DNA from: an uncultured Clostridia bacterium
GTDB lineage: Bacteria > Bacillota > Clostridia > Oscillospirales > Oscillospiraceae
Reading direction: 5' to 3'
Assembly: GCA_930990965.1 (NCBI GenBank)
Contig: CAKNRQ010000001.1
Span: forward strand, 124,001 to 188,000
Length of the DNA: 64,000 bases
Positions 8,441 through 16,724 of this stretch are shown piece after piece. A model generated the notes under the pieces. The model ran no database searches and was not told the DNA's origin. It saw only the letters and a program-made list of their open reading frames with translations. Numbering within the stretch: position 1 is the first letter of the stretch; every line of letters begins with the position of its first letter. A program made the position numbers and the translations under genes.

Positions 8441-9613
8441 ATGGACGAAAACAAGGAGTTCATACCCTCCCTCACCCTCGACCCGAATGCCGCGGCCGTA
8501 CAGACCGCGCCGGATCTTACTTTTGAAGAGCCTGCCGTTGAAGTTCCGGCCAAGAAGGAGGAAGTACCTCCCGAGAAGCTGGAGTTTGAGCGCCTCTCTG
8601 CCGGCGAGCAGGCGGCCGTACGCGAGTTTGCCGGTCAGATAGACGTGACCAACAGCGAGCAGATACTCAACTATGGTTCGGCTGCGCAGAAAAACATAGC
8701 TGATTTCTCCGGCGCCGCTCTGGGCAAAGTCCGCACCAAAGACATGGGCGAAATAGGCCAGGAGCTCTCTGATCTCGTCGTTGAGCTGCAGGGCCTGGAC
8801 TTCGACGAGGGCGAGAAGAAAGGCTTCCTGGGCTTCTTTAAGAAACAGAGGCAGAGTATTGCCGCGCTTAAGGCTCAGTACGACAAGGCTGAGGACAACG
8901 TCGATAAGATAACGGCCGAGCTGGAAAAGCACGAAGTCACGCTCATGAAGGACATCGCCATGATGGACAAGATGTACGAGAAGAACCAGCAGTACTACAA
9001 AGAGCTGACTATGTACATCCTGGCCGGTAAGCTCAAGTGCAAGGAGCTGCGTGAGAAGGAATTGCCCGAGCTGCAGGAGAAGGCCAGGCAGTCGGGAAAG
9101 GCTGAGGACGCCCAAGCCGCCAACGACTTTGCCAACATGATAGGCCGCTTTGAAAAGAAGCTCTACGATCTCGAGCTCACACGCACCATATCCATACAGA
9201 TGGCTCCGCAGATCCGCATGATACAGTCAAACGACTCCGTCATGGCCGAGAAGATCCGCTCCTCCATAGTTAACACCATACCGCTCTGGAAGAGCCAGAT
9301 GGTTATGGCCCTCACCCTGCATCATTCGCAGCAGGCCATGGAGGCCCAGCGCAACGTAAATGAGGTTACGAACCGCCTGCTTCAGCAAAACGCCGAGAAG
9401 CTCCATCAGGGCAGCGTAGAGATAGCGCGTGAGTCCGAGCGCGGTATCGTTGATATAGAGACTCTGCAAAAGACCAATCAGGAGCTCATCTCTACGCTGG
9501 AAGAGGTACGTCAAATTCAGGCTGACGGCGCAGCCAAGCGGGCCGAAGCTGAGGTGGAACTTGGCCGTATAGAGGGAGAGCTCAAGCAGAAGCTCCTTGA
9601 ACTGAGAGGTTGA
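8441..9613 (+). CDS. telA: TelA-family toxic anion resistance protein
   Basis: The 390-residue protein is a TelA/KlaA family member (PF05816), linked to tellurite and other toxic-anion or cell-envelope stress resistance. It is almost all helix and probably soluble. Recognisable segments include LSAGEQAAVREFAGQIDVTN, FLGFFKKQRQSIAALKAQYD, LTLHHSQQAMEAQRNV and the C-terminal IETLQKTNQELISTLEEVR. The start is ATG 8441, ten bases after AAAGGA; the TTG at 8432 would be only one base from that site. It follows the XpaC-like gene by 22 bases. The molecular mechanism of the family is not settled. Confidence 0.92.
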   Translation: MDENKEFIPSLTLDPNAAAVQTAPDLTFEEPAVEVPAKKEEVPPEKLEFERLSAGEQAAVREFAGQIDVTNSEQILNYGSAAQKNIADFSGAALGKVRTKDMGEIGQELSDLVVELQGLDFDEGEKKGFLGFFKKQRQSIAALKAQYDKAEDNVDKITAELEKHEVTLMKDIAMMDKMYEKNQQYYKELTMYILAGKLKCKELREKELPELQEKARQSGKAEDAQAANDFANMIGRFEKKLYDLELTRTISIQMAPQIRMIQSNDSVMAEKIRSSIVNTIPLWKSQMVMALTLHHSQQAMEAQRNVNEVTNRLLQQNAEKLHQGSVEIARESERGIVDIETLQKTNQELISTLEEVRQIQADGAAKRAEAEVELGRIEGELKQKLLELRG

Positions 9614-9622
9614 AAACACTAA

Positions 9623-10171
9623 ATGAATTTCTTTAAAAAACCCACAGTTGCCGTTATCCTGGCGGTCATTCTCTGCTCGGGCATTCTGGTGTTCAACACC
9701 CAAACCAAGCTCGGCAATGAAATAGACGCCGTCGAGGACGCCTTCTTTGAAAACGTAGACGGCCAGCGCAGCATATATACCCGCCTGCTGGAAAAGCTCC
9801 AGGCCACTAATGGCGTTTGGACCATACTTGCACGGTACGACGAGCAGGCGGCACAGGATCTGGCCAACGAGCAGGATTACCTGCAGTGGGCCTGCGACAG
9901 TGCCAGCATAAGCTCCATGTATTACGCAAACGACGATCTGACTGCTGAATTCAATCAAGCTCTGCGAACACTGGACACTTATGAGCTGACTGAGGACGAG
10001 CAGGCAGACCTTGACAGCTACGTTGAAGCTTTCAACGGCGCACAGAAAATGATTGATGAAAACAGCTACAACAGTCAGGTGCTCGACTTTGTGCGCTCAA
10101 CCTACAACAAGTTCCCAACCAAGGATCTCGCCGAGTTTGCCGGGGTATATCCTCCTGACACTTTTAGTTAA
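9623..10171 (+). CDS. LemA-like membrane-anchored protein, divergent
   Basis: The 182-residue protein has one N-terminal membrane helix (about residues 8-25, VAVILAVILCSGILVF) and an otherwise helical extracytoplasmic domain. The C-terminal end reads YNSQVLDFVRSTYNKFPTKD, the most conserved piece of LemA proteins (YN..V..fN..i..fP), followed by LAEFAGV. The rest is poorly conserved, so it is a divergent LemA. LemA proteins are commonly encoded next to TPM-domain proteins, as here, which supports the call. It starts nine bases after telA and its stop is four bases before the next ATG. Confidence 0.75.
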   Translation: MNFFKKPTVAVILAVILCSGILVFNTQTKLGNEIDAVEDAFFENVDGQRSIYTRLLEKLQATNGVWTILARYDEQAAQDLANEQDYLQWACDSASISSMYYANDDLTAEFNQALRTLDTYELTEDEQADLDSYVEAFNGAQKMIDENSYNSQVLDFVRSTYNKFPTKDLAEFAGVYPPDTFS

Positions 10172-10175
10172 ACGT

Positions 10176-11108
10176 ATGAAAAAATACTTCTCCGCGCTCT
10201 TTGCGCTATTATTGATTTTTACCCTCTCTTGCGGCGCGTTAGCTTCCAGCGAAGTTATGCAGCCGAGTGACGACTTCTATGTCACTGACAACGCCGGAAC
10301 TTTGTCTCAAAGCACCAAAGATCTCATCGATAACGCCTCCGGCCCGCTTGAGCAGGAGTGCGACGGTGCGCAAATCGTCGTTGTCACCATCAATTATCTG
10401 CCCAATGGCTACGACAGCGAGCAGTATGCCTGGCTACTCTTCAACGAGTGGGGCATTGGCAGCGAGACGGCCAACAACGGCATGTTGCTGCTTCACGTCG
10501 TACAGGAAGACCGCGGCTGGCTTGCCATAGGTCAGGGCCTCACCAACCGGATAAGTACCGACGAGATAAACTCCCTCATGGACGAGTATTTCTGGCCATA
10601 TTCTGATGCCAGAGATTACGATGAGGCGGTGGCCACTCTCTTCCCCCACCTCATTGACATCTATGAGGAAATATACTCGGTAGATCTCTATGGCGGCACC
10701 TCTGACGGCGTAGTGGACAATGGGCAAGGCTCCGGTGGCTACTACGATGACGGTTACGGGTACTATGAAGACGGATATGGCTACTATGACAGGGGCCCTT
10801 CCCTCTTTAGCATTGCAATCACCCTTATCGTCGTGTTCATTTTCATCGGCATATTTGCCGGAGGTATGAGTTCTCGCAGGCGCCGCGGTTACGGTGCCGT
10901 GCCAATGTTCTTCTTCTGCGGCGGTCCCCGCGGACCCAGGGGCCCGAGAGGCCCGCGTCCCCCATACGGCCCGGGACCTCGCCCGCCCTATGGCGGTGGC
11001 GGTGGTTTCCGGGGCGGCGGCTTCGGCGGCGGTGGCAGCAGTGGCGGCTTCCGAGGCGGTGGTTTCGGTGGCGGTGGCCGCGCTGGTGGAGGCGGCGGCA
11101 GACGATAA
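10176..11108 (+). CDS. TPM-domain membrane protein with glycine-rich tail (YgcG-like)
   Basis: The 310-residue protein has a signal peptide (KKYFSALFALLLIFTLSCGA), then a TPM domain (PF04536) at about 30-165 with YVTDNAGTLS, QIVVVTINYLPNG and GMLLLHVVQEDRGWLAIGQG. A Tyr/Gly/Asp-rich linker follows, then one membrane helix (about 209-230) and a basic Pro/Arg segment leading into a glycine-rich tail of GGGF and RGGG units. This is the typical YgcG/TPM layout: domain outside, tail inside. The ATG at 10176 is four bases after the lemA-like stop and has a poor ribosome site, so translation is probably coupled. TPM proteins have been linked to photosystem repair in plants and to envelope stress in bacteria; the role here is unknown. 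Confidence 0.88.
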   Translation: MKKYFSALFALLLIFTLSCGALASSEVMQPSDDFYVTDNAGTLSQSTKDLIDNASGPLEQECDGAQIVVVTINYLPNGYDSEQYAWLLFNEWGIGSETANNGMLLLHVVQEDRGWLAIGQGLTNRISTDEINSLMDEYFWPYSDARDYDEAVATLFPHLIDIYEEIYSVDLYGGTSDGVVDNGQGSGGYYDDGYGYYEDGYGYYDRGPSLFSIAITLIVVFIFIGIFAGGMSSRRRRGYGAVPMFFFCGGPRGPRGPRGPRPPYGPGPRPPYGGGGGFRGGGFGGGGSSGGFRGGGFGGGGRAGGGGGRR

Positions 11109-11117
11109 CAGCATCAA

Positions 11118-11155
11118 AACACCCGGCGTCAGTTGACGCCGGGTGTTCTTATTTT
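11118..11155. terminator. Bidirectional terminator between the TPM and AlaX-like genes
   Basis: A 14-bp perfect stem (AACACCCGGCGTCA/TGACGCCGGGTGTT) lies nine bases after the + strand TPM stop. It is followed by CTTATTTT on the plus side and preceded by GATGC on the other. It can end both convergent units. Confidence 0.85.
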
Positions 11156-12294
11156 GAGAAGTACCGTTCTATATCTGCTCTGGAAGCCTTGCATGTCCCC
11201 TGTATCATGGCGCTGGAACCGCCTCCGCGTCCGGATATGGCCGTGTTTATATCTCGCGCAGCCGCCCGTAAGTCTACGCTCTTGCTGCCGATGATGTATT
11301 TGTAGTCGCCGTCTGCTCCCGTAAATGCTGCGCATATACCGCCGCAGCGTTCCACCGCCGCGTTTACTAGTTCCCTCAGCGTGACAGTGTCCATGTCGGG
11401 CTCGAAGAGGCACAGGTTTCCCTCAGTTACCGGCAGGGCATCTGTTTTAAGAGCGAGTATTTCGCGCTTGAGCCGGGTTATCTCGGCGTGTTTAGCCTCA
11501 CTCTCACGCATTACGCGAGCCACGTACTCGTCCGTCTCCAGCCTGGGAGCCGACAGGGACGACGAAATATGTGCATTCACCTTATGCAGAAGCGCGTAGT
11601 CCCGGTACGCCGCATCACCGCAAGCCAAAATAATGCGTGTACCTCCTCTGTGCCGCATTGAATCCAGCACTTTGACGAGACCGATTTCGCCCGTCCTGTG
11701 CAGGTGCGGCGCACAGCAGGCGCAGGTGTCTGCGCCCGGTATTTCAACAATACGCACGCGGCCCGTGAGTTCCTTCTTGCTGCGGTACTCCATGTGCTCA
11801 AGCTGTTCTGGCGACGGGAGAAGTGAATTTATGGGCTCATCACTCCATACCAGGCGGTTTGCTTCCAGTTCGCACTCTGCTATATCCTCGGCAGAAAGCT
11901 CGACGGAGAAATCGAGCGTCATGTACTGTTCTCCCATATGGAAACCCACGTTCTCACCGCCAAACAGGCGGTGTACGGTGCCGGAGAATATGTGCTCGCC
12001 GCTGTGCCCCTGCATTCTGGGAAAGCGCAGAGCCCAGTCTACCTCCCCGCTCACCTCGCTGCCGAGCTCTATGGGTGCTGGAACTATATGAAAAACCGTT
12101 TCATCGGCCTCGCGCATACCTATTATTCTCTGCCCCGCCAGTATTCCTGAATCTGCCTCCTGGCCTCCACCACCCGGAAAAACAGCGGTGCGGTCCAGAA
12201 CAACTTCCCACGCGCCTTTGCACTCTTCACAAGAGAGTACGCGCGCGGTAAAAGTGCGGATTTCACCATCGACATAATATAACTTTTCGGTCAC
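11149..12294 (-). CDS. Alanyl-tRNA editing protein, AlaX type with DHHA1-like C-terminus
   Basis: The 381-residue protein is a free-standing relative of the AlaRS editing and C-terminal domains. It hydrolyses mischarged Ser- or Gly-tRNA(Ala). The N-terminal threonyl/alanyl-tRNA synthetase second-additional-domain part has TAVFPGGGGQEADSG, the zinc motif HSGEH (about residues 95-99), and CACCAPH for the remaining zinc ligands (about 189-195). The C-terminal third ends RDINTAISGRGGGSSAMIQG, the DHHA1 signature. No aminoacylation domain is present, which separates it from AlaRS. Start is a GTG with AGAGGTGATATC before it. A minus-strand promoter (TTGTTA, 17 bp, TATGAT) can be read just upstream. 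Confidence 0.92.
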   Translation of the reverse strand: MTEKLYYVDGEIRTFTARVLSCEECKGAWEVVLDRTAVFPGGGGQEADSGILAGQRIIGMREADETVFHIVPAPIELGSEVSGEVDWALRFPRMQGHSGEHIFSGTVHRLFGGENVGFHMGEQYMTLDFSVELSAEDIAECELEANRLVWSDEPINSLLPSPEQLEHMEYRSKKELTGRVRIVEIPGADTCACCAPHLHRTGEIGLVKVLDSMRHRGGTRIILACGDAAYRDYALLHKVNAHISSSLSAPRLETDEYVARVMRESEAKHAEITRLKREILALKTDALPVTEGNLCLFEPDMDTVTLRELVNAAVERCGGICAAFTGADGDYKYIIGSKSVDLRAAARDINTAISGRGGGSSAMIQGTCKASRADIERYFSK

Positions 12295-12363
12295 GATATC
12301 ACCTCTTGTGGGGTTTTATGCGTATAATCATACCACATTTACGGTATGTTAACAACCGGCGTC

Positions 12364-12393
12364 TTGACGATAACATGAAAAATATTATATAAT
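12364..12393 (+). promoter_or_regulatory. Promoter of the DUF1538-PII-CsoR operon
   Basis: TTGACG (12364-12369), 18-bp spacer, TATAAT (12388-12393). A 20-bp dyad CATACC-N8-GGTATG lies at 12329-12348, but it overlaps the divergent AlaX promoter rather than this one. Confidence 0.65.
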
Positions 12394-12436
12394 TTTACCG
12401 AAACAAAACCAAGCGTAATGACAAAGGGGGCAATCT

Positions 12437-13969
12437 ATGCAGACAAAAACCGTATTAGGAGAAAAACTGCGTGAATCTGTGGCTTCGGTAGTGCCAATAG
12501 CGCTCATCGTTGCGCTGCTGTGCCTTTTCTTCGTGCCCATCTCCACTGACCTAATGCTGGCTTTTGTAATAGCAGTACTTTTCTTGATTGTTGGTATGGG
12601 CCTGTTCACTCTGGGCACCGAGGCGTCCATGACGCCAATTGGCAACTACCTCGGTTCACGTATGACTAAGACAAGGAACCTGGCGCTTATAATCATATTA
12701 AGCTTTGTGCTGGGCGTGGCCATAACGATAGCCGAGCCGGACTTGCAGGTCCTTGCCATCAATGTTCCGCATATAAATACATACGTGCTGATGCTGACCG
12801 TGTCAGTTGGAGTCGGCTTTTTCCTTGTAGTCAGCATGATACGTATTCTTTTGGGTGTTGACCTCAAATGGCTGCTGATAGTATTTTATGCCATTGTCTT
12901 TGCCGTTGCGGCTTTCTCTGACAGGGATTTTCTCAGCGTCGCCTTCGACTCCGGCGGCGTAACTACAGGGCCTATGACAGTCCCGTTCATCATGGCACTG
13001 GGTGTTGGCGTGGCCAGTATCCGCAGCGACAAAAATGCTGAAAGCGACAGTTTCGGCCTGGTGGGCCTTTGCTCTATAGGTCCGATAATAGCCGTCCTCA
13101 TCCTTGGCTTTGTCTATGAAAGCGACTCATCTGATATCAGCGCTCAAGCTGTAACCAGCTGGGCCAACACGGTGGAGCTCGGCGTCAGCTACCTAGAGGC
13201 TATACCTGAGTACATGCTTGAAGTCGCTATGGCACTCTCGCCCATAGTTGTTATATTCCTCATCTTCCAGGTTGTCTCGCTCAAGCTGCGCAGAATACCT
13301 TTTTTGAAGATAGTCATAGGCATACTCTACACTTATGTCGGCCTTGTACTCTTCCTGACCGGCGTAAACGTCGGCTTTAGCTCGCTCGGTACTCTGCTCG
13401 GCCAGGAAATCGCTTCAAGCGAGTACAAGTGGCTTCTGGTCCCGGTAGCGATGCTCATGGGCTGGTTCATTATCCGGGCCGAACCCGCCGTACATGTATT
13501 GAACCGTCAGGTTGAAGAGATGAGTGCCGGCGCTGTGAGCGAAAAAGCTATGGGCATAAGTCTGTCGGCCGCCATAGCAGTGGCAAACGGCCTCGCGCTT
13601 GTGCGAGTGCTCACGGGCATTAACATACTTTGGTTCCTGGTTCCGGGCTACGTGCTGGCTCTAGCTCTGAGCTTTTTCGTTCCCAAAATGTTTACCGCTA
13701 TCGCATTTGACTCTGGCGGCGTGGCCAGCGGCCCGATGACGGCCACGTTCATGCTGCCTCTGGCAATGGGCGCGGCCGAAGCGGTCGGCGGCAATGTCAT
13801 GACGGACGCCTTTGGTCTTGTTGCCATGGTGGCCATGACGCCGCTTATAACGGTGCAGATAATGGGCGCAATATACAAAGCCAAGTCCCACCGCGAAAAT
13901 CTCGCGCGCGAGGCCGTCGCCGAGGCCGTGGAGGCTGCCGGCAACGACGTAATAGAGCTGTGGGGGTGA
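12437..13969 (+). CDS. DUF1538 polytopic membrane protein (putative transporter)
   Basis: The 510-residue protein is a DUF1538 (PF07556) member with about 12 membrane helices arranged as two related halves. Each half carries the family signature: FDSGGVTTGPMTVPFIMALG at about residues 173-192, and FDSGGVASGPMTATFMLPLA at about 422-441. Those conserved Asp/Ser/Gly loops probably line a transport path. Members are annotated as uncharacterised transport or antiporter-like proteins; the substrate is unknown. The ATG has AAAGGGGG seven bases upstream. The gene is followed four bases later by a tandem PII-like protein, which suggests nucleotide- or metabolite-gated control, and then by a CsoR regulator. 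Confidence 0.9.
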   Translation: MQTKTVLGEKLRESVASVVPIALIVALLCLFFVPISTDLMLAFVIAVLFLIVGMGLFTLGTEASMTPIGNYLGSRMTKTRNLALIIILSFVLGVAITIAEPDLQVLAINVPHINTYVLMLTVSVGVGFFLVVSMIRILLGVDLKWLLIVFYAIVFAVAAFSDRDFLSVAFDSGGVTTGPMTVPFIMALGVGVASIRSDKNAESDSFGLVGLCSIGPIIAVLILGFVYESDSSDISAQAVTSWANTVELGVSYLEAIPEYMLEVAMALSPIVVIFLIFQVVSLKLRRIPFLKIVIGILYTYVGLVLFLTGVNVGFSSLGTLLGQEIASSEYKWLLVPVAMLMGWFIIRAEPAVHVLNRQVEEMSAGAVSEKAMGISLSAAIAVANGLALVRVLTGINILWFLVPGYVLALALSFFVPKMFTAIAFDSGGVASGPMTATFMLPLAMGAAEAVGGNVMTDAFGLVAMVAMTPLITVQIMGAIYKAKSHRENLAREAVAEAVEAAGNDVIELWG

Positions 13970-13973
13970 TTGC

Positions 13974-14645
13974 ATGATACTTGATCTAGTTGCAGCAATA
14001 GTTGACCGTGACAAGGCCAAAAAAATGTCCGAACTCTTCGAGGGTCACAAACTGCCCCTGGTGCTGGCAATGCTCGCACGAGGCACGGCTACCAGTGAAA
14101 CGCTGGACCTATACGGCCTGGAGGCCACTGAAAAGGCGCTGCTGATCACCGTAGCCGGAGGTGACATGGCGAAGCAAATTATGCGTGCAGCTAAACGCAA
14201 ACTTTTCATAGACGTACCCGGCAACGGGATTATGCTTGCAATACCTATAAAAAGTGTAGGAGGAGGTCGCACCTTGGCATTCTTATCCGGCGGCGCGGCG
14301 CCCGACAAGACGGCGCCCGAGCTTACGTTTGAACATGAACTTATAATGGCAGTGGCAAATGAGGGCCACACTGACACTGTTATGGACGCTGCGCGCAGCG
14401 CTGGAGCTGCTGGCGGCACGGTGCTGCACGCTAAGGGCACCGGCGGCAAGCTCAGTGAAAAGTTCCTGGGCGTCTCCCTGGCAGACGAAAAAGAGGTCGT
14501 CCTCATAGTCTCCAAAGCAGCAGAAAAGGCGGCAATCATGAACGCCATCGCGCAGCAGGCCGGAGTTGATACTGCAGCAGGTGCCATAGCCTTCTCGCTT
14601 CCGATATCCTCTGTTGCCGGCCTTCGTGTGCTTGACGACGATTGA
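13974..14645 (+). CDS. Tandem PII-like protein associated with DUF1538
   Basis: The 223-residue protein contains two PII-type ferredoxin-like domains in one chain, roughly residues 1-105 and 115-223. Each has the order strand-helix-strand ending with a conserved glycine turn: ILDLVAAIVDRDKAKKMSEL and FLSGG in the first, IMAVANEGHTDTVMDAARSA and GGTVLHAKGTGG in the second. The classic T-loop tyrosine of GlnB is not seen, so this is a PII-like sensor rather than a nitrogen PII. It is probably cytoplasmic and binds a small ligand to gate the adjacent membrane protein, as PII proteins do with AmtB; that link is inference. GGGGGTGA precedes the ATG. Its stop is 15 bases before csoR. Confidence 0.82.
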   Translation: MILDLVAAIVDRDKAKKMSELFEGHKLPLVLAMLARGTATSETLDLYGLEATEKALLITVAGGDMAKQIMRAAKRKLFIDVPGNGIMLAIPIKSVGGGRTLAFLSGGAAPDKTAPELTFEHELIMAVANEGHTDTVMDAARSAGAAGGTVLHAKGTGGKLSEKFLGVSLADEKEVVLIVSKAAEKAAIMNAIAQQAGVDTAAGAIAFSLPISSVAGLRVLDDD

Positions 14646-14660
14646 ATGGAGGGCTGAATT

Positions 14661-14933
14661 TTGAGACAGTGCATGGACTCAGAAAACCTGCACAGGCGGC
14701 TCAAACGCATAATTGGGCAGGTGCAGGCCATAGACAGGATGATAGACGAAGACATACCCTGCGAAGATATTCTGTCGCAAATCAACGCGGCCAAAAGCGC
14801 CCTGCACAAGTGCGGTCAGGTGGTCCTGGAAGGCCACATCAAACACTGCGTGCGTGACGGCATAGAAAACGGCGACGCCGACAAGACCATAGAGAGCTTT
14901 ACAAAAGCTGTCGAGCGCTTTGCAAACTACTGA
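14661..14933 (+). CDS. csoR: CsoR/FrmR-family metal-sensing repressor
   Basis: The 90-residue all-helical protein belongs to PF02583. The Cys-His-Cys sensor set is visible: Cys in DIPCEDIL, then GHIKHC supplying His and Cys. This matches Cu(I)-sensing CsoR, although FrmR and RcnR relatives share parts of it. The DNA-binding face has HRRLKRIIGQVQAIDRMI. The start is TTG 14661 with GGAGGG seven bases before. It is the last gene of the DUF1538-PII operon and is followed by a strong terminator. A perfect CsoR-type palindrome stands in front of the P1B-ATPase gene about 5.5 kb downstream, which is its likely target. Confidence 0.88.
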   Translation: MRQCMDSENLHRRLKRIIGQVQAIDRMIDEDIPCEDILSQINAAKSALHKCGQVVLEGHIKHCVRDGIENGDADKTIESFTKAVERFANY

Positions 14934-14940
14934 AAAACGA

Positions 14941-14976
14941 AAAAGCTATCCGGGATTTTCCCGGATAGCTTTTCTT
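14941..14976. terminator. Terminator after csoR, probably bidirectional
   Basis: A 15-bp perfect stem AAAAGCTATCCGGGA/TCCCGGATAGCTTTT with a 2-base loop and T-rich tails on both sides sits between convergent csoR and the ABC exporter gene. Confidence 0.88.
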
Positions 14977-14978
14977 AT

Positions 14979-16724
14979 TTATACACTTGCGAATTGGCTC
15001 ATATACAGCGCTTCGTATTTGCCATGCAGGGCCATGAGTTCTTCGTGGTTTCCGCACTCTTTGATGTCTCCGTTTTCCATGTAGAGTATCATGTCCGCAT
15101 CGCGTATTGTGGATAGCCTGTGAGCTATTACAAAGCTGGTACGGCCGTGCATAAGCTTGGCCATGGCCTTCTGTATAAGTTGCTCTGTGTGAGTATCCAC
15201 ATTGCTCGTGGCCTCGTCGAGTATCATTATCTCGGGATCCGAGGCCATGGCTCGCGCAATGGTCAGTAGCTGGCGCTGGCCCTGTGAGATATTCTCAGCG
15301 CCGCTGGACAGGGTAAATTCGTATCCACCCGGCAGTGTCCTTACGAAGCTGTCAACGCTTGCAGAGCGCGCAGCGTCAACTATCTTCTCCTCGGGCATAC
15401 CGTCTTCGGCGTAAGCTATATTGTCGCCTATCGTGCCTTCAAACAGCCAGGCGTCCTGAAGTACCATGCCGAAGCGGTCACGCAGCTCGCTGCGTTTCAT
15501 CTCGCGTGTGTCCACGCCGTCAACGTATATCGCCCCGGAGTCCACATCGTAAAACCGCATCAACAGGTTTATGAGCGTGGTCTTACCGGCTCCGGTGGGA
15601 CCGACTATCGCCACCTTCTGGCCGGGTTTGACGCTTATATTCACGTCGTGCATGAGCTGACGGTCGGGCGTGTAGCCAAAGGCCACATGCTTAAATTCAA
15701 CCGCACCGTCCGAGCGCTCCGGCACCGCTCCCGGTTCCGGGTCGGGCGTCTCCTCTTCGGCGTCAAGCAGGTCAAATATGCGCCCGGCCGCGGCCGCAGC
15801 CGCTCCGAAGCTGCCCGCCATACCGGCGATGCTGGTGAAAGGCTGACTGAACTGCCTGGTGTATTGCAGCATGGACTGAACCTCACCAACCAGCATACCG
15901 CCGCGAAGCACGGACATGCAGCCAAGCACAGCGCTCAACACATAGCCCAGGTTGTTCACAAGGTCAGTTATAGGCGTAACCTTGCCCGAGGCCGTCTCAG
16001 CGCTCTCCGCACTCTTCTGCAGCCTGTCGTTTATTTCATCGAAGCGGGCTTTGGCCCTGTCAGTGTAGTTGTAGACGCTGACAAGCTCCTGTCCGTTGTA
16101 CACCTCTTCTATATAGCCGTTGAGCTCTCCCAGCAGTTGCTGCTGCTTGGCGTAGTGCTTGGCTCCGGTGCGCATTACACCCATGCTTGAAAGCAGCGCC
16201 ACAGGTACCATCACCACTGCAATGATGGCCAGCGGCGGGCTGATGTTCAGCATCATTATAAGTATACCTATTGCAGTCACCACCTGGGTGACAATCTGCG
16301 TCAAGTTCTGGCTTATTGCGCTGTTGACTGTGTCCACGTCATTTGTTATGGTGCTCAGGATCTCGCCGTGGGTGTGAGTGTCGTAGTAGTTGAGCTTCAG
16401 CGCGTGCATCTTCTTGTCTATATCCGAGCGCAGCGACTGCATGACGCGCGCGGTGAGCCTGGTCATGCCGAAGCCCTGAAGTACTGCAAAGAGCTGGGCA
16501 ATCAAATACAGTGCTACCAGTATTGCAAGCAGCCACAGTATAGCATCCCAGTCAAATTCACCCTGTGCCACTCCGGCGTAGAGCTCAGAGGTAATGCCGC
16601 CCATTACAGCCGGCGCCAGGACTGAGAAAACAGTACTCAGCACAGCTGCAAGCATGACCAATATGAGTCTGAGCTTGTACTTGCCCAGGTATTTAAAAAG
16701 GCGCTTAATGGCGTGCAATTTCAT
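14979..16724 (-). CDS. ABC exporter half-transporter (catalytically complete partner)
   Basis: The 581-residue protein has a type IV exporter fold: six membrane helices (about residues 20-310), then a nucleotide-binding domain. Walker A is VGPTGAGKTT, the Q-loop LQDAW, the signature ISQGQRQ instead of LSGGQ, Walker B ILDEATSNVD with the catalytic Glu, and a switch His in AHRLSTIRDAD. It overlaps the upstream gene 16705-18450 by 20 bases and must form a heterodimer with it. Such pairs export drugs or lipids in Firmicutes (LmrCD/BmrCD type). The signature change combined with an intact Walker B is typical of asymmetric pairs. The substrate cannot be read from sequence. Confidence 0.92.
   Translation of the reverse strand: MKLHAIKRLFKYLGKYKLRLILVMLAAVLSTVFSVLAPAVMGGITSELYAGVAQGEFDWDAILWLLAILVALYLIAQLFAVLQGFGMTRLTARVMQSLRSDIDKKMHALKLNYYDTHTHGEILSTITNDVDTVNSAISQNLTQIVTQVVTAIGILIMMLNISPPLAIIAVVMVPVALLSSMGVMRTGAKHYAKQQQLLGELNGYIEEVYNGQELVSVYNYTDRAKARFDEINDRLQKSAESAETASGKVTPITDLVNNLGYVLSAVLGCMSVLRGGMLVGEVQSMLQYTRQFSQPFTSIAGMAGSFGAAAAAAGRIFDLLDAEEETPDPEPGAVPERSDGAVEFKHVAFGYTPDRQLMHDVNISVKPGQKVAIVGPTGAGKTTLINLLMRFYDVDSGAIYVDGVDTREMKRSELRDRFGMVLQDAWLFEGTIGDNIAYAEDGMPEEKIVDAARSASVDSFVRTLPGGYEFTLSSGAENISQGQRQLLTIARAMASDPEIMILDEATSNVDTHTEQLIQKAMAKLMHGRTSFVIAHRLSTIRDADMILYMENGDIKECGNHEELMALHGKYEALYMSQFASV

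Noticed and set aside
12329..12348. CATACC-N8-GGTATG dyad upstream of DUF1538 considered as a second CsoR operator
   Set aside because: It overlaps the AlaX promoter on the other strand, lacks the CCCC centre and long arms of the 20431-20454 site, and is only a 6-bp-arm repeat.
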